Source: Nemopilema nomurai
Lineage: Eukaryota > Cnidaria > Scyphozoa > Rhizostomeae > Rhizostomatidae
Direction: 5' to 3'
Length of the DNA: 64,000 nt
Assembly: GCA_003864495.1 (NCBI GenBank)
Contig: ML133478.1
Span: forward strand, 506,498 to 570,497
In this document: in pieces, positions 52,186 through 64,000 of the stretch
How the letters are laid out: every line of letters starts with the position of its first letter
Position numbering within the stretch: position 1 is the stretch's first letter
Program-made: the position numbers and the translations under genes
Notes under the pieces: generated by a model
The model's input: only the letters and a program-made list of their open reading frames with translations
Told to the model about the DNA's origin: nothing
The model's database searches: none

Positions 52186-52362
52186 TTGAAACTTCCCACA
52201 ATGCCTTCATTGCAAGCATGGACAAGGGCGGTTTGTGGGCACCTTCAACAAAGCTGATGGGAATCATTGAGATCCTGTGCGAAGTACTTTGCGCGTAGGA
52301 AATTCGTCAATATCGCTCGGATTAAAATGTGTTTCACACAAATAAAATTAGTTATCTTTAAA

Positions 52363-53652
52363 CTGTCTGTCTAGATCGCTGTTCCTTACACGTTTTCGAC
52401 AAACAATTCTTATCCATTCCTTTTTCGCAGTAATCTTTTTCGTTTCTTCGCTGTCTCTTTCGTTTGGTGACGGAATTTAGAAAAAGGAAATTTTAGAAAT
52501 CAACGGATCTTTTCTTCTTCTACTTAAATCGGTAGTTCTGTTGTTCGTACATCCATAAAAACCACAGTTTTCACCCGGCATTTCGCATCGTTCAACAATT
52601 TCGTGACTTGGTTAGGCCAGGTTTACTTCCCGCCTCGTCGTCACGTGACATAGGAAATCGCGAACAATAACAATGCTGTTGAAAGACAAAAGCTTTCCTA
52701 ACCATTCCTTTTCCATTGACTATGCTATTATGAAGGCAAATTAAAAATTAGCACGTTAATTATCGTCCGAATTCAATAGGCTGCTCTCTAGGCTGTCTGT
52801 CTAGATCGCTGTTCCTTACACGTTTTCGACAAACAATTCTTATCCATTCCTTTTTCGCAGTAATCTTTTTCGTTTCTTCGCTGTCTCTTTCGTTTGGTGA
52901 CGGAATTTAGAAAAAGGAAATTTTAGAAATCAACGGATCTTTTCTTCTTCTACTTAAATCGGTAGTTCTGTTGTTCGTACATCCATAAAAACCACAGTTT
53001 TCACCCGGCATTTCGCATCGTTCAACAATTTCGTGACTTGGTTAGGCCAGGTTTACTTCCCGCCTCGTCGTCACGTGACATAGGAAATCGCGAACAATAA
53101 CAATGCTGTTGAAAGACAAAAGCTTTCCTAACCATTCCTTTTCCATTGACTATGCTATTATGAAGGCAAATTAAAAATTAGCACGTTAATTATCGTCCGA
53201 ATTCAATAGGCTGCTCTCTAGGCTGTCTGTCTAGATCGCTGTTCCTTACACGTTTTCGACAAACAATTCTTATCCATTCCTTTTTCGCAGTAATCTTTTT
53301 CGTTTCTTCGCTGTCTCTTTCGTTTGGTGACGGAATTTAGAAAAAGGAAATTTTAGAAATCAACGGATCTTTTCTTCTTCTACTTAAATCGGTAGTTCTG
53401 TTGTTCGTACATCCATAAAAACCACAGTTTTCACCCGGCATTTCGCATCGTTCAACAATTTCGTGACTTGGTTAGGCCAGGTTTACTTCCCGCCTCGTCG
53501 TCACGTGACATAGGAAATCGCGAACAATAACAATGCTGTTGAAAGACAAAAGCTTTCCTAACCATTCCTTTTCCATTGACTATGCTATTATGAAGGCAAA
53601 TTAAAAATTAGCACGTTAATTATCGTCCGAATTCAATAGGCTGCTCTCTAGG
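52363..53652 (+). repeat. Three 430-bp tandem repeats, apparently identical
   Basis: Units 52363-52792, 52793-53222 and 53223-53652. All three start CTGTCTGTCTAGATCGCTG and end CTGCTCTCTAGG; I found no difference by eye. Each unit contains the right inverted repeat and the inner CACGTGACGACGA-type motif of the outer transposon, plus about 60 bases beyond it. No open frame of note. Confidence 0.95.
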
Positions 53653-54351
53653 CTCAACGTTGCTATGGGTACATAGACATAGGTGTGAATGGCAACTATA
53701 CAATGGACAACATGATTTCATTCAAGACAAGACATTGATTTCAAGACATGATTTCGCTCGTGAACATCAATACTCTATTTTATGTACGGAAATTCACAAA
53801 TCGATCATTTCCATGCGGGAATTCGCGCTCCCTACCACTTGATAGAAGTACCAGTGTCATTATTTTTGGTTTCTCTAGATAGGTGTTATTTTTTAGGTTG
53901 AACCAATGGCTCAGCCCCCCCTGGAAATTTCGTTTGAAATAAATCAAAGAATTGAACTTATGATACTGAAGACCATGTTGTTATATTTGCTTTATTAAAA
54001 TGTTTTGTTTTGTTATTATACATACTACATATGTTGTATTACGTTATTAAAGCGACAGGTAATTTCTCTACCTTTTAACTTTTTTAATTTTTTTTAAATT
54101 TTAATTTTGAGCCCCCCCTGGGAAAAATAAAAGTCGGCGCCTATGTTCAAATAGCAGTAATACCTTGTTGTGCTTGAAAACCCAGGCAGAAACAATTAGA
54201 ATGCTTGGGTGAACACGATTACACGACAACGATTACATGTATGTGGTAAAAGTCAACACAGCAACACAGACATGAAAATGACTGGGAGAAATGCTTCTTC
54301 AGCGTAAATTTCACAGCAAATGACTCCAAAGAATGGAATGGCAAGGAGTTT
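53653..54351. other. Spacer before the galactosyltransferase gene, repeat-derived in part
   Basis: GCCCCCCCTGG occurs at about 53915 and again at about 54112, followed in the second case by GTCGGCGCCTATG, a sequence that looks like a MITE end. There is no gene. The last 200 bases are probably promoter and 5' sequence of the next gene. Confidence 0.4.
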
Positions 54352-57300
54352 ATGATTTCAATAATGAAAATTTCAAGGACTTTGAAGTTTTATGCCTTCA
54401 TCATTTCGTTATTGTATTTGGCCTTGGTAGTAAGCCAACTTCTGGTCAAGAATAGCTTCCTAAAGCAATGGTTATTTTCAAAATCATCTGCTGAAGGTGC
54501 ATCTCCGGCTGTTACGAACACAAATTGGGTCCAAAGCCTGCCGTCGAAGAAGTCTTTATGTAGCAATGAATCTGAGTTTCTTCTCGGAAGGCAAGATGTG
54601 AATCTGGACGATCCGTTGGTGGCCAATCCCGTCCCAAACAAGACTTTGCAGGTTCGTCCTGGTGGAAGCTGGTCACCCAAGGATTGTTTGCCTACGAGAA
54701 AGGTTGCAATTTTGGTGCCATACAGAGGAAGGCCCAAGCAGCTTACGGCATTTATGAACCACATTCACCCTATACTCCAAAGACAACGCCTCGAATACAC
54801 AATATTTGTGATTGAACAGGTAAGACTACTTGCAGCGAATCGGCTTGCATGGGATGCTCTCGAATCAACGATAAATCATTCGTTTTCGCCCGAGTGGGCC
54901 TGATTCAAGTTAGTCTTTCGCTAGGGTATTTGTCAGGGAAAAAGTGCATCCTTTTTTAAACAAATAATTGTGCTTTCCTGTAAATAAACTTGCTAAATTT
55001 GGCTTCATATATTGTGTTTTCGTATGACGTCACCAAATGGCTTTCCGCCATCTTGGAGGACAACTTAGCGTTCGAACCAAACAAAACCACTGTACTGAGC
55101 TCCAAGTAAAGATAACATGCTCTGTTAAGCAAACCAGGCTTGTTTTAGTACTGTAAATATTTTTTATTCAAAAGGAACTGTCTTGGTTTATAGGGTTAAC
55201 GAACATTGAACTCTTTGAGATGTTGCATGAGTTTTGCTTGCACGTTGTAAATGTAAGTGAATACTCTTTGCTGAGTTCATTTCAAGAGCCAGTGTTGACT
55301 TTATCAAGATAATAGAACTGAACTGCGTTAATAGAACTGCGATAATATGAGAGCTTTGTAAGAGATATATAATCATTAGTCATTCTGAGCTTTGTAAATT
55401 TCCGACAGAGATATTTTTATCCATTTATATGTATGTTTTATGTAAAGGTAATTTGTTTCCAGTCACCGATGACTAAAACAGGCCATCAGAAAAATTACTC
55501 TTTTCTTCATCTCCACACATGCATGAGTAAGCTTGATACGCAGATTAACATGATCTGTTCTTTAGCACGACTTTAGGGCAAGGTCTACCCTCCATTTTCA
55601 TATCTAGACGTTGCTCGTCAGTCAATATTCCTTGCGACGAAACCAAAAAAACTTTCTGCCGAATGCATTGAGGTTACGTTAAGATAATTTCAAAACTATT
55701 GCCTCCGAAGCAAGAGCATGCTGTTTTTATTCACGAAAAAAGGAGCCGAATCAATGGTATCAAAATGGCGAACTATTAATGCGTTCGTTATGGTGTTTGT
55801 TGGAGCTACAATAGAATTTATTGCTTAATTGTGAGTTCTTTATCTAATTGCCTTTGAGAAATTCTCTTGCCATAGAATAGTCTGGACAATACCATTTTTC
55901 TATGGCATCTTTGTTTTCATGCAATTTAAATGAAACCATTGATATAGTGAAATCACATCCAGCCATATTTCCTTCTCCTGGCCCTTCAAAAGCTATCACT
56001 GAGAAGACCTCACTGAAAAGTTAAATCCAGTAACTTTGGTAAAGTTCACTGAAACATCAGGATTGATTTTCTTGGATCTGCATAGAATTTTCCAAGTATT
56101 CCATACCATATAAACATTTTAGCTTTCAACTAATTTTGGCTTAAACTGTTTGGAAAAGCCTGGAATAATAGACAAAACAAATAATTATGCACCACAAGTA
56201 TCCAACTTGGCTCAAAACCAGTCAATTTCTTTGTCTGTAGCAAATCTGCTTTCATTTGTAGTGGCACTCTCTGCATTATTCTAAGGACAATCACTTCGTT
56301 ACGGAATTATCCACCACCTCTTTCGAGGGCCTCCGAATTGTAAAATGAATTTCCCTGCTAACCTAAGCTGTACTAAAACTGTAATTGTCATATTTGTAAA
56401 TGTTATTACTTTGTACTCCCTGTGGAGCAACGTATAATCTCGTTTCCGTTTGAAATATAGTATGTTCATGCTTTTTTATATTTGCTGGTCGTACGATCTC
56501 CTCTCACTCTATAACTAGAGATTATGATAGTAAGCACATTCAGTGACTATTTAAAGCTGTTTCAAAGCGAATGGAATGTAACTTCTAGGAAGACCAACGC
56601 TAGATATCAGAAGCAGCTAAAAACCTAACAATGCGCAAACCCCAATAGTTCACGAAATACCAAATAGAGTTTCTCTTTTATCTGCAGCGCACTCTCCTAT
56701 ATAGCTACATTATTCCGGTTGAAAATAGATTGTACACCATTAACATGGGCCTAAATTCCTTCTTTCAAGGTTGGAAAAACTAAATTCAACAAAGGAGCAA
56801 TTTACAACATCGGTTTCAACAAGACACTCGGATATGATGATTATGATTGCTATATTTTTCATGACGTCGACCTTCTGTGCGAGAACGATCGCAACTACTA
56901 CGGGTGCCCTGAGTCTCCCATGCACATGTGCCCGGCTATAAACAACTTCAAGTATAAGTGAGTAACCCCTTCTATTTAGCCTCAACTATTAATCACCCTT
57001 TAGCGTGCTCCAATCACCAGAAGAAGTCGAGTCGTAAGAAGTGAAACAGACACATCAAGTTCTTTCTACGATGGCTTGTCATCAACGTTGAAGTTTTAAG
57101 CTTTTGATTTGACATCTTTTCACGTGAATTGTGTGAAAGCTTGTGATTTGGTTTTGTAGAGCCTTTAAGCAAGTTTAGTACATTGCTTGGAACAGTGGCT
57201 GTTTTTAAGGGAAGAAAGCGGCTACTGCCCCACTCACTGCTAGTAAAGAAAGCAGCGTATATGATTATTGGTCAGTCACTTAATTGACTCTGTGATGCAA

Positions 57301-57823
57301 AAAGAAAGTTCTGCTTTCGCAAATAGAGGAGGACTCTTTTGTTTTCAGTGTCATACAAAAGCACTTCAAAAACACGGAATAGCTGAGTCATAGCAAGTTT
57401 TATTTTGTCATTTTTCTCACACCGTGAAGCCAACACAGTAATTTATGTTCTTGTCCTAGATTACCCTATCCAGGGATAGTTGGAGGCGTTCAAGCATTCA
57501 AAAAAGAGGATTACTTCAAAGTAAATGGATATTCTAACATGTACTGGGGATGGGGCGTTGAAGACGACAACCTCTACCAACGAATCATTAGAAGTGGACT
57601 AAAAGTGAAACGGCCTTCGATTGATGTTGGTCGTTACAAAATGAACTGGAGAGATCACTACCGCAGTGATGGATGGAACCCCGAAAACGGCAAAGTGCAT
57701 GTCAACAAAAAATATAGGCACAATGCAGATGGCCTAAACAGTATGCATAAGCTCAAATTCAAAATAGAAGAGCGTTTTGAGCCTCACTTTACCCATATAT
57801 TGATTGACCTACAGAGACAATAA
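54352..57823 (+). CDS. B4GALT: Beta-1,4-galactosyltransferase (GT7 family)
   Basis: Golgi type II membrane enzyme that moves galactose from UDP-Gal to GlcNAc (or Glc/Xyl, depending on the member). Three exons: 54352-54819, 56770-56957, 57460-57823; phases agree, 339 residues. Signal-anchor helix at about residues 10-31, then a Ser/Thr-rich stem. Catalytic motifs: VAILVPYRGRPKQL (about 123), FNKGAIYNIGF, metal-binding DVD at 188-190, GGVQAFKKEDYFKVNGYSN, WGWGVEDD at 248-255 (vertebrate enzymes have WGWGGEDD, so one Gly is Val here) and ADGLNS near the end. The second ATG (54364) is also possible. I cannot assign it to one of the seven vertebrate members. A frame reading past the first donor ends after 27 codons and is not a real C-terminus. 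Confidence 0.93.
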
Positions 57824-60547
57824 GCTGTAATATTCAATGGAATTTAGATCAGTGACAGCAAATCCCATTTTTGTTGTCGTCGCCTTGACGTTTTTGGCGA
57901 AAAACCGCAATGCTGTTATTTCTGGCGTTTATTTTCTTTTGGATTAGCGTACTGCATTTTGTATTTTTATTTAACAAAAGCTGAAACCATTTATAGTCGA
58001 GTACCATTGAGAGATTTTTCTGCAGGCTGCGCAAGAAAGAGCGCAATCGTTCATTTTCTCAGGGTTGCCAAGTCCCACGAGTGACCGAAGCCTGTCAAAA
58101 GTCCAATTTAAGACCAAATATTAAAACGAGGCTCGAGAGAAATAGAGACGAAGAAATCAAAAGGAGGCAGCCTTCGGTCTAAAGTATATGTTAAATTGAC
58201 GTTATATTGAAAAGAGCTCACTAAGGTATAATATAATTCATAACAATCTGATGGGAAAGTCCTGCTTTGCCCCCCCCCCAGGATTTTTGTCGGCCTCTGC
58301 ATTTGCCCCCTCCGGTTATTGGTTAGCGTTTCCGTCCAAATGCTTTACGCATAGCTTTCGATGTGAATTGCTTGAGCATTCTCTCTCAACTGTCGCATGC
58401 ATTTATTCTGAATATCAGATTTTTAAACAAGGAGATTAAGATCACCTAAAAGTATGGCGTTATTTTATAGATAAATTATGTACGTACATCACTATCCCAG
58501 AATTTTCTGCTTTGTCCCCCTCCCCAATTTTCTCTGAATAAGATCGCCGCTGAGTTGACGCTATTTCTCTGGCTAAATCTATCTAGAAAGAAAATTGATA
58601 CTCTGATAGAAGGGTCAAAGAGATAGCGAAAGCATTTATAGTTAAAAAGGTATTCCCAAATCAAATATGGACTTATCAGAGTCCAGCAGTTTCCACTCAG
58701 TTTCCTACATCCTTTTGGACCAGCTGCACATTTTTAGAAAAATGAAACGAAGACTTGATTATTAAAGTAATTTTTTGGAATACAATTTCAACAACGTGAT
58801 GAGTTGGCTTTATCAAAAAGTGCGTTATGAAGTAAATTCAGCGAAGGCTAACTATCAAACTATGCCCCTTCTGTTTACACTGCCGTTGTTTGTGATATCA
58901 ACACCTCGTGGAGATGGCGGGGGCCTAATCACTTCGACTTAGCTTCAATTTTGAAACGACAAAAGGGCTGTGAAGACACACTTCCTTACTTTAGGCCTAA
59001 TTATTTTCGCAGTGGTATCGTATTGCCAGTTTTGTAAACCGATAAGTTTCAGTATTCAGTTCAGCACACTACACTAATTGATATGCGATAACCCAGGCAA
59101 GATGGAGGCAGCCCCAAGCGGCTTTTTCCAGAGCACCGATAGACCAATCAAATACGGTCAAGATTCCAATGGCATGGTGTCAAGATCCAAATTTCATATT
59201 TTGGAACAGCCAGGTGGGGCTGATCCTTATGGACCCTTCTACCAACGAAAACAGATGTTATGCCTTTTGCGAATTGAATGAAAGCCTTGAGAACTTTGGT
59301 TATTGGAGTATGTTACTACGGTATATCTCTTATGGCTGTTTCATAACTGACCAAACCTGTTTGTAAAACCTGTTCCTCTTGTGCTTCTGCTATTCGAATG
59401 TTAGCTAGACAATGACAGTGGCGTGATAGGGACGAGGCTGTAAAGGGGGGGGGAAGGGTCAAAATGCCGCCCCTCTTTTGTTACCCTTTCACTTTGTAGG
59501 TTTAGCTGATTCTAAACTGTGCATGAGATAAGTTTAGGGACCTATGAGAAGAAAGGATTAGTAGATTATCAAGTATGAATTATCATTGCCATTGAAAACC
59601 GAAGTCTGTACACAAATTGAAAAGTGATCACTATCCCTGCGATAGTGACTAAAAGATCCTTGAAGATGAATTAGTTTCGCAATAAAAGATCCTTTGCAAG
59701 CTCGTCCAAATCAGTGATCTCGTATTTGCCTATAAACATGCAAGTCTGTATTTCCAACGCCATTTTCAAAAAGACCATCACGGCGCTCTTAGATTTCTGT
59801 TGAGCCCATAACATGGGCTCCGACGCAGGTTGGAAAGTGGAGGGGCCAATGAAGATTTTAACAATCATAACATAAGATGTTTAAAAAGCTATGTTTTTTA
59901 CAAAAAGTGAGTGGGCATGGCCCCCCTGGCCCCCCTTCGTCGGAGGCCCTGTATTAGTGACTTTTATCCAATGAACTCACTGGGATGGCAACTGCAACTG
60001 CAACTCGAAAAATGTGCATTAAGGTTGGATATGCATCCATGAGATGGCAAGTGGGATGGCGAAGTATTTGCATAACATCAGAGAAGATGACAGACGGATA
60101 TCTTTTCCAGTTTGATTAACCATTATGGCCTAGCCTAGGATCATTATGACCTAGGATCTTCTCCTCTGGGTTTCTTATCCTCTGTAGAGTCTGCACGAAG
60201 GCTATTATGTCCCTGATCGATCACTTCGTAGTCTCCCATGCTATAATAATGGTAATAATGTAAATTTCGATTTATAATGCAACAGAGCGTAAGAGTTCGG
60301 AAACACATCGATCTGTTTATAAACTGTACTTTTTACGAAAATCATTCATTTTTTTCCTGAAACAATGGACGGTTGTATGATGACCATTGGAAAGTAAATT
60401 AAATTTGATAAAAAAGAAGAGGTGAAATGTGTCACAGCCAATCACGCCCAGTAGCTTCAGGAATGTAACACAAAATATATACCTTCTAGGAAATAGTATT
60501 TTCAATCGATAGGGAGGCTGTGAACGACAACCACCACTTTATCAAAA
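57824..60547. other. Intergenic region, 2.7 kb
   Basis: No supported gene. It contains several C-rich runs (58269-58278, 58516-58525, 59923-59935 and the complementary 59443-59452) inside what look like degraded repeats. The minus frame 59868-59671 has 65 codons and ordinary composition, but no family that I know. The last 100 bases are the NT5DC1 promoter and 5' end. Confidence 0.45.
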
Positions 60548-63500
60548 ATGGCGCAGCCGGCGGACGTGCCTATTGATGAAAGTGAAACTTTTATTCTAGA
60601 TGACTATGATTGCTTTGGATTTGATATGGACCACACTGTCGTACAATATCATCTAGAAGCAGTTTTTAAGGTAACACGAGAGCTTTTTCCTTTATTTCTG
60701 GTACGAGGACACTGGCCTTCTAACCTTGCACTTCTTATCCTCCCCATTTCATCATAATGATTATACACTACCGTTCAAAAAGTCTTGGGACGATTCGAAG
60801 TTTAGAAAGACGCTTGCTTATGATAAAAGCTTTAAAAAACTTGCATTTGATCTTGTCTTATTAAGTACGACAACCGGATATTTCCATGAAACTTCATAAG
60901 ACATTGTTCATGATTCGAAGTATTTCAATTCCGCCACATTATTCGAAAAAGATTAACCGTAAAATTTTCTAGGCCAGAAACATGAACATGGAGGTTATCA
61001 AACATCGTGAAATATCATACGAGAAGCGTCTGGAAATTATCTTTTATAAAAATAATGGTAAAAGTTACCAAGAAACTGCATCAATTGTGAGCTGCTCAAA
61101 GAACGCAGCTTTCGCTGTATACAAAAAGTCCTTTAAATTTAGAACCGTGAAAGATTTGCCAAGGGTTGGCAGACCGAAGAAGTTCCAAACGCCAAGACAT
61201 GAAAGGTCTTTATTGAGAGATCAAAAACAGGATACATCTTGATTAATTTGCTAGAAGGTCAAAGTGCAAAGGTGGCAAATTCTGATAATTAATTGTAATG
61301 AATAAAGAGAGCTGAAATTTTGCAACTTGTTGATGCTTTTACTGCGTTATCTAGACAATTTTAAAAGGTAATAGGAGTGTTTTAAAAATACATTTTTGAT
61401 TGCCTTAAATTGTTTTCATTTCGCCAGGAGATTTGAAACTTTGAATTGTCTCAAGACTTTTTGAATGGTAGTGTAGTTAGTACACGCTTTTTTTAAGGAA
61501 CCACTTTATAAAGAACCTACATGTAGAAGGCTGAAATATTTGAAGAACTTATACTACTAAAAACGAAATCACTAAGGAACTCTTCCATTTGAAATTTTTT
61601 TTATAACTGCAAGCCGTATCCTTCATTTGCAGCCAATACTCTCATAGATTGTTTGCTATTCGTGTATCAAGTGCTTTGTTTAGTAGTTTCCACATATGCT
61701 GTCTCGCACCTCTCTCTATTAAGTGTTAAGGCTCATTAATGTGCAAACTTTCCAAACAAATTTAAACTTGCCCTGCAGACCTCCTTTAAATATATATCAT
61801 AATAAAGATAAATAATCAAACACATGTGTGATGCACCAATTGCTTGGATGTATTAAATGTAGAAGTGCATTGGAGAGCAAGAAAGATAACTAGGTCTTTG
61901 TCAAGTAACTATTTAAATATTCAATGGAATATTTCGTCTGCTTGCTCTTAAACCCTAAACCAGATTCTAGTTACTCTTATTGTTTATAATAGCTCATATA
62001 CCAAAGCTTTGCACAATACCTCATTGAAAAGAAAGGTTATGACAAATCTTTGTTGGATGATAAATTTTCAAGACTTGAGGACTTCAGGCAAGTATACGCT
62101 ATTCTCAGATATGCTTTGATTGTATGTGGCTGATGAAAATTATTTGGCTCAACCCTTTGGATAGTTTTTACAGATAAGATATGTTCTTGTTAATTTTGCT
62201 GCTTTATTGTAAATAGTTTAAGTTTATTTTAAAGGATTACTACACCTGGTATGAAGGCTTATGTCATTTAGAAGGTATTCATATCTTACTGTAAGATTCA
62301 GTATTAGCAGTTTCTTGTTAAAAAAAATTGCTGACCCTATTCTATTTGCGTGATTGAAGAGTTTGTTCTTTGGCTCAGTTGCCAAGATGATTGGTCTCCA
62401 CGATCACTGCGCAATTTTTTAATATTTTAGAAATTCATCTCTTTTCAGGTTGCAGGGATTTGTCTTTTTATTAAAAGACTTATCTTGACATCATATCAGA
62501 AGAATGTTTTTTTATAAGATTTTTAAGTACTTGAAATAACAATCCCATTTTGATGTGCATTTTTTAGCCTCAGAGGTCTGACATTTGAATTGAAAACTGG
62601 CAATTTTGTGAAGCTTGATAAGAATGGTTATATTTTGAAGTATGTCACATTCACCTTATAATATATTTCCTTTTATTCTCCTCTTATGATTTCTTGTTGC
62701 TTTGTCATTGTCCTGCCTTTTTTTGCTGATTTTGTAAAGGATGCAAATTTATCAAATTCTAATGTGTATGATGATTGATGCACTTGTGTTCATCTGTCAT
62801 GTTTCCTGTTTTCATGAAGAAAAGCTCAGTAAAATGATTGTTCCATGTACTGAATAGTTTGATATTATGCTTATAACACAACATATAATGAACACAGGAT
62901 AGTTTGTCATTGTTGTATTCAATATGCTACAAAGAATCCAGTTGTGCAATGATTGACACTTTTATAATTTTTTTCCATGAAAGCTTCCCTCACTTCAATG
63001 CACCTTTATTATGATGTTGTCCCATTGTTTTAGGGCATGTCATGGGATGAATCTGATGAGTGACACAGAAATTGAGGCTTGCTATGGTAAAGAAAGAATC
63101 TGGAAACATTTTAACAACTTAAAGTCAAAAGTACATCATGGAGGTAACTTTTTCTTGCAAGGTTTTTAAAGGATTGTCCTATTGCTAATAAAACTGTCAA
63201 GGGCAAAGTCTTTGAACAGTCCTGGCCGTTTGAGGCTGGTGATTGCCAGTACACACCCCTGTGCTTCCCTTTTGTTATCGGGCTATTCATCGCTTGCCTC
63301 AATGTCAACATAAACTGCCTGCCTTGGTCTTTCTCTCATTTCTCAACACCTCTAGAAGTAATACTAGAATATTGATACAAACTTGATCCCCCATGTTTTG
63401 ACTTCAAACTAAGCTCTCACATCACAAAGAAGATTGAGCAATTAAGCATGTTCCCCAAGATCCCCCTCTGATAGATGTGCATGACTTAAAGTCCCTTTTT

Positions 63501-63949
63501 AAGGACTGGTACAAATCTGTCAGCTCTTTTTTTCAATTTCAAATTTCCGGTGCCAGCTGAATTTTTTGTTTTTCTTAATAACGATGTGTATGTTTCTGTG
63601 ATAACAAACTCTGAAATTACATGCCTTCATACACTCAAACATCAAAATGCCAGTTTTGGAATGACTGCTTATTGTATTGATGTTATAAAAAAATTACACT
63701 GTTATTGATTAACGACTACATGAAAACATCGCTCTATTTCTATTTGAGAATTACCACATCATTTTTCTAAACTTAGCTGTTAAAAGACTTTTAGTTATTC
63801 ATATACTTTTAATGACAATTTTCAAGAGACTAAAAATCGACAACCTCACTGCTTTTTTCCTTGCAGTTTACTACAAATGTTTTGAAAATTTCTTTGATAT
63901 GCCAATTGGAGTCCTTTGTGCCAGGATTATTGATATCATTGATGAGACG
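60548..63949 (+). CDS. NT5DC1: 5'-nucleotidase domain-containing protein 1, 5' exons (continues past the window)
   Basis: HAD-superfamily, cytosolic IMP/GMP 5'-nucleotidase-like protein of uncertain substrate. Five exons seen: 60548-60670, 61993-62087, 62568-62639, 63034-63143, 63867-63949; all joints keep phase. The HAD nucleophile motif DMDHT is at residues 27-31 (GFDMDHTVVQY). The next exons match human NT5DC1: LIYQSFAQYLIEKKGYDK, GNFVKLDKNGYIL, ACYGKERIWKHF and FFDMPIGVLCARIIDII. Intron 2 begins with GC (CAG then GCAAGT) instead of GT. Intron 1 contains a Tc1-like remnant and a dispersed repeat. The start context AAAAATGG is good. Confidence 0.92.
60766..61473 (+). mobile_element. Tc1/mariner element, internally deleted
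   Basis: The ends CACTACCGTTCAAAAAGTC and GACTTTTTGAATGGTAGTG are inverted copies with one mismatch. TA flanks both sides (60764-60765 and 61474-61475), the Tc1 target duplication. The element is 708 bases, against roughly 1.3-1.7 kb for complete Tc1 elements, so the catalytic part is gone. Confidence 0.93.
60982..61242 (+). pseudogene. N-terminal DNA-binding part of a Tc1 transposase
   Basis: 86 codons: a helix-turn-helix region (SYEKRLEIIFYKNNGKSYQE, then a second helix pair) and the GRPKK hook that links the two DNA-binding subdomains in Tc1 transposases. The frame ends before the DDE catalytic domain, none of which is visible. Confidence 0.85.
61481..61747 (+). repeat. Dispersed repeat, MITE-like, copy 2
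   Basis: Reverse complement of 19535-19813 with scattered mismatches; it starts TACACGCTTTTTTTAAGGAA. It lies seven bases after the Tc1-like element, in NT5DC1 intron 1. Confidence 0.8.
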
Positions 63950-64000
63950 GTTAGTGAATGACAAATTGCTTAGTTGCTCATTTGATTTCGGTTCTGCAGT

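Larger units (their letters stand above)
48803..52298 (+). pseudogene. Broken ORF of the outer transposon, interrupted by hAT
   Basis: Pieces: an acidic 54-residue start (48803-48967), a middle piece in another frame (48955-49236), then 49244-49492. After removal of the hAT element and one target copy the last frame runs straight on through 52194-52298 to a TAG. The join at the insertion is seamless, which shows that the insertion hit an open frame. The piece with EERGPLAYVAG recalls C-terminal parts of P-element/THAP9-like transposases, but I am not sure. At least two frame changes (or unseen introns) precede the insertion. Confidence 0.6.
48684..52737 (+). mobile_element. Terminal-inverted-repeat DNA transposon of uncertain family, split by a hAT insertion
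   Basis: The left end (about 48691-48723) and right end (about 52690-52724) are inverted copies over about 33 bases with one change, including GGAATGGTTAGGAAAGC. A second inverted pair, TCACGTGACGACGA, lies further in (48768-48781 and 52638-52651). ATGAAGGC occurs at both outer borders (48684-48691 and 52730-52737), possibly an 8-base target duplication. Without the hAT insert the element is about 1.35 kb. Its 3' end is part of a 430-bp unit present three times. Confidence 0.65.

Noticed and set aside
54820..54903. Extension of the first galactosyltransferase exon to a stop
   Set aside because: Reads through a GTAAGA donor and loses the catalytic domain; the spliced form matches the family.

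Overview
This window looks like nuclear DNA from an invertebrate animal, most likely an early-branching one such as an anthozoan cnidarian. That placement is inferred from AT-rich intergenic DNA, spliced genes with short exons and GT-AG introns, metazoan gene families close to their human counterparts, and the transposon mix (hAT, DIRS-like, Tc1). No species was identified.

Layout. 1-8608 (+): the 3' half of a kinesin-6 (KIF20-like) gene with a long coiled-coil stalk. 10691-17939 (+): a complete second kinesin-6 gene, a tandem paralog with the whole motor domain but a much shorter stalk. 19078-19150 (+): tRNA-Val(AAC). 20294-21472 (+): an intronless class A GPCR with a repetitive tail. 25189-26163 (-): an intronless arrestin-domain protein. 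28299-31266 (-): an SFT2 vesicle-transport gene in eight exons. 31847-39338 (+): CRYZL1, head-to-head with SFT2D and tail-to-tail with the next gene. 39883-44989 (-): the DNA-repair AP endonuclease APEX1. 45817-53652: a transposon-rich block holding a hAT-like element with a DIRS-like element inside it, then a TIR element whose ORF is split by a hAT transposon with a perfect 8-bp target duplication, then three 430-bp tandem repeats. 54352-57823 (+): a beta-1,4-galactosyltransferase in three exons. 60548-63949 (+): the first five exons of NT5DC1, with a Tc1-like remnant in intron 1; this gene runs off the right edge.

The protein genes are mostly unrelated housekeeping genes: mitotic kinesins, Golgi traffic and glycosylation, DNA repair, oxidoreductase. 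There is no operon-like logic. I rebuilt exon chains by hand from splice consensus, phase and family similarity; nearly all joints keep phase, and the exceptions are stated. Several conserved genes carry single-base frame breaks, some in homopolymers, which may be assembly errors rather than biology.

The most interesting items are the kinesin pair (sharp change of identity inside one exon, stalk lost in one copy), the nested transposons, and the duplicated last exon of CRYZL1.
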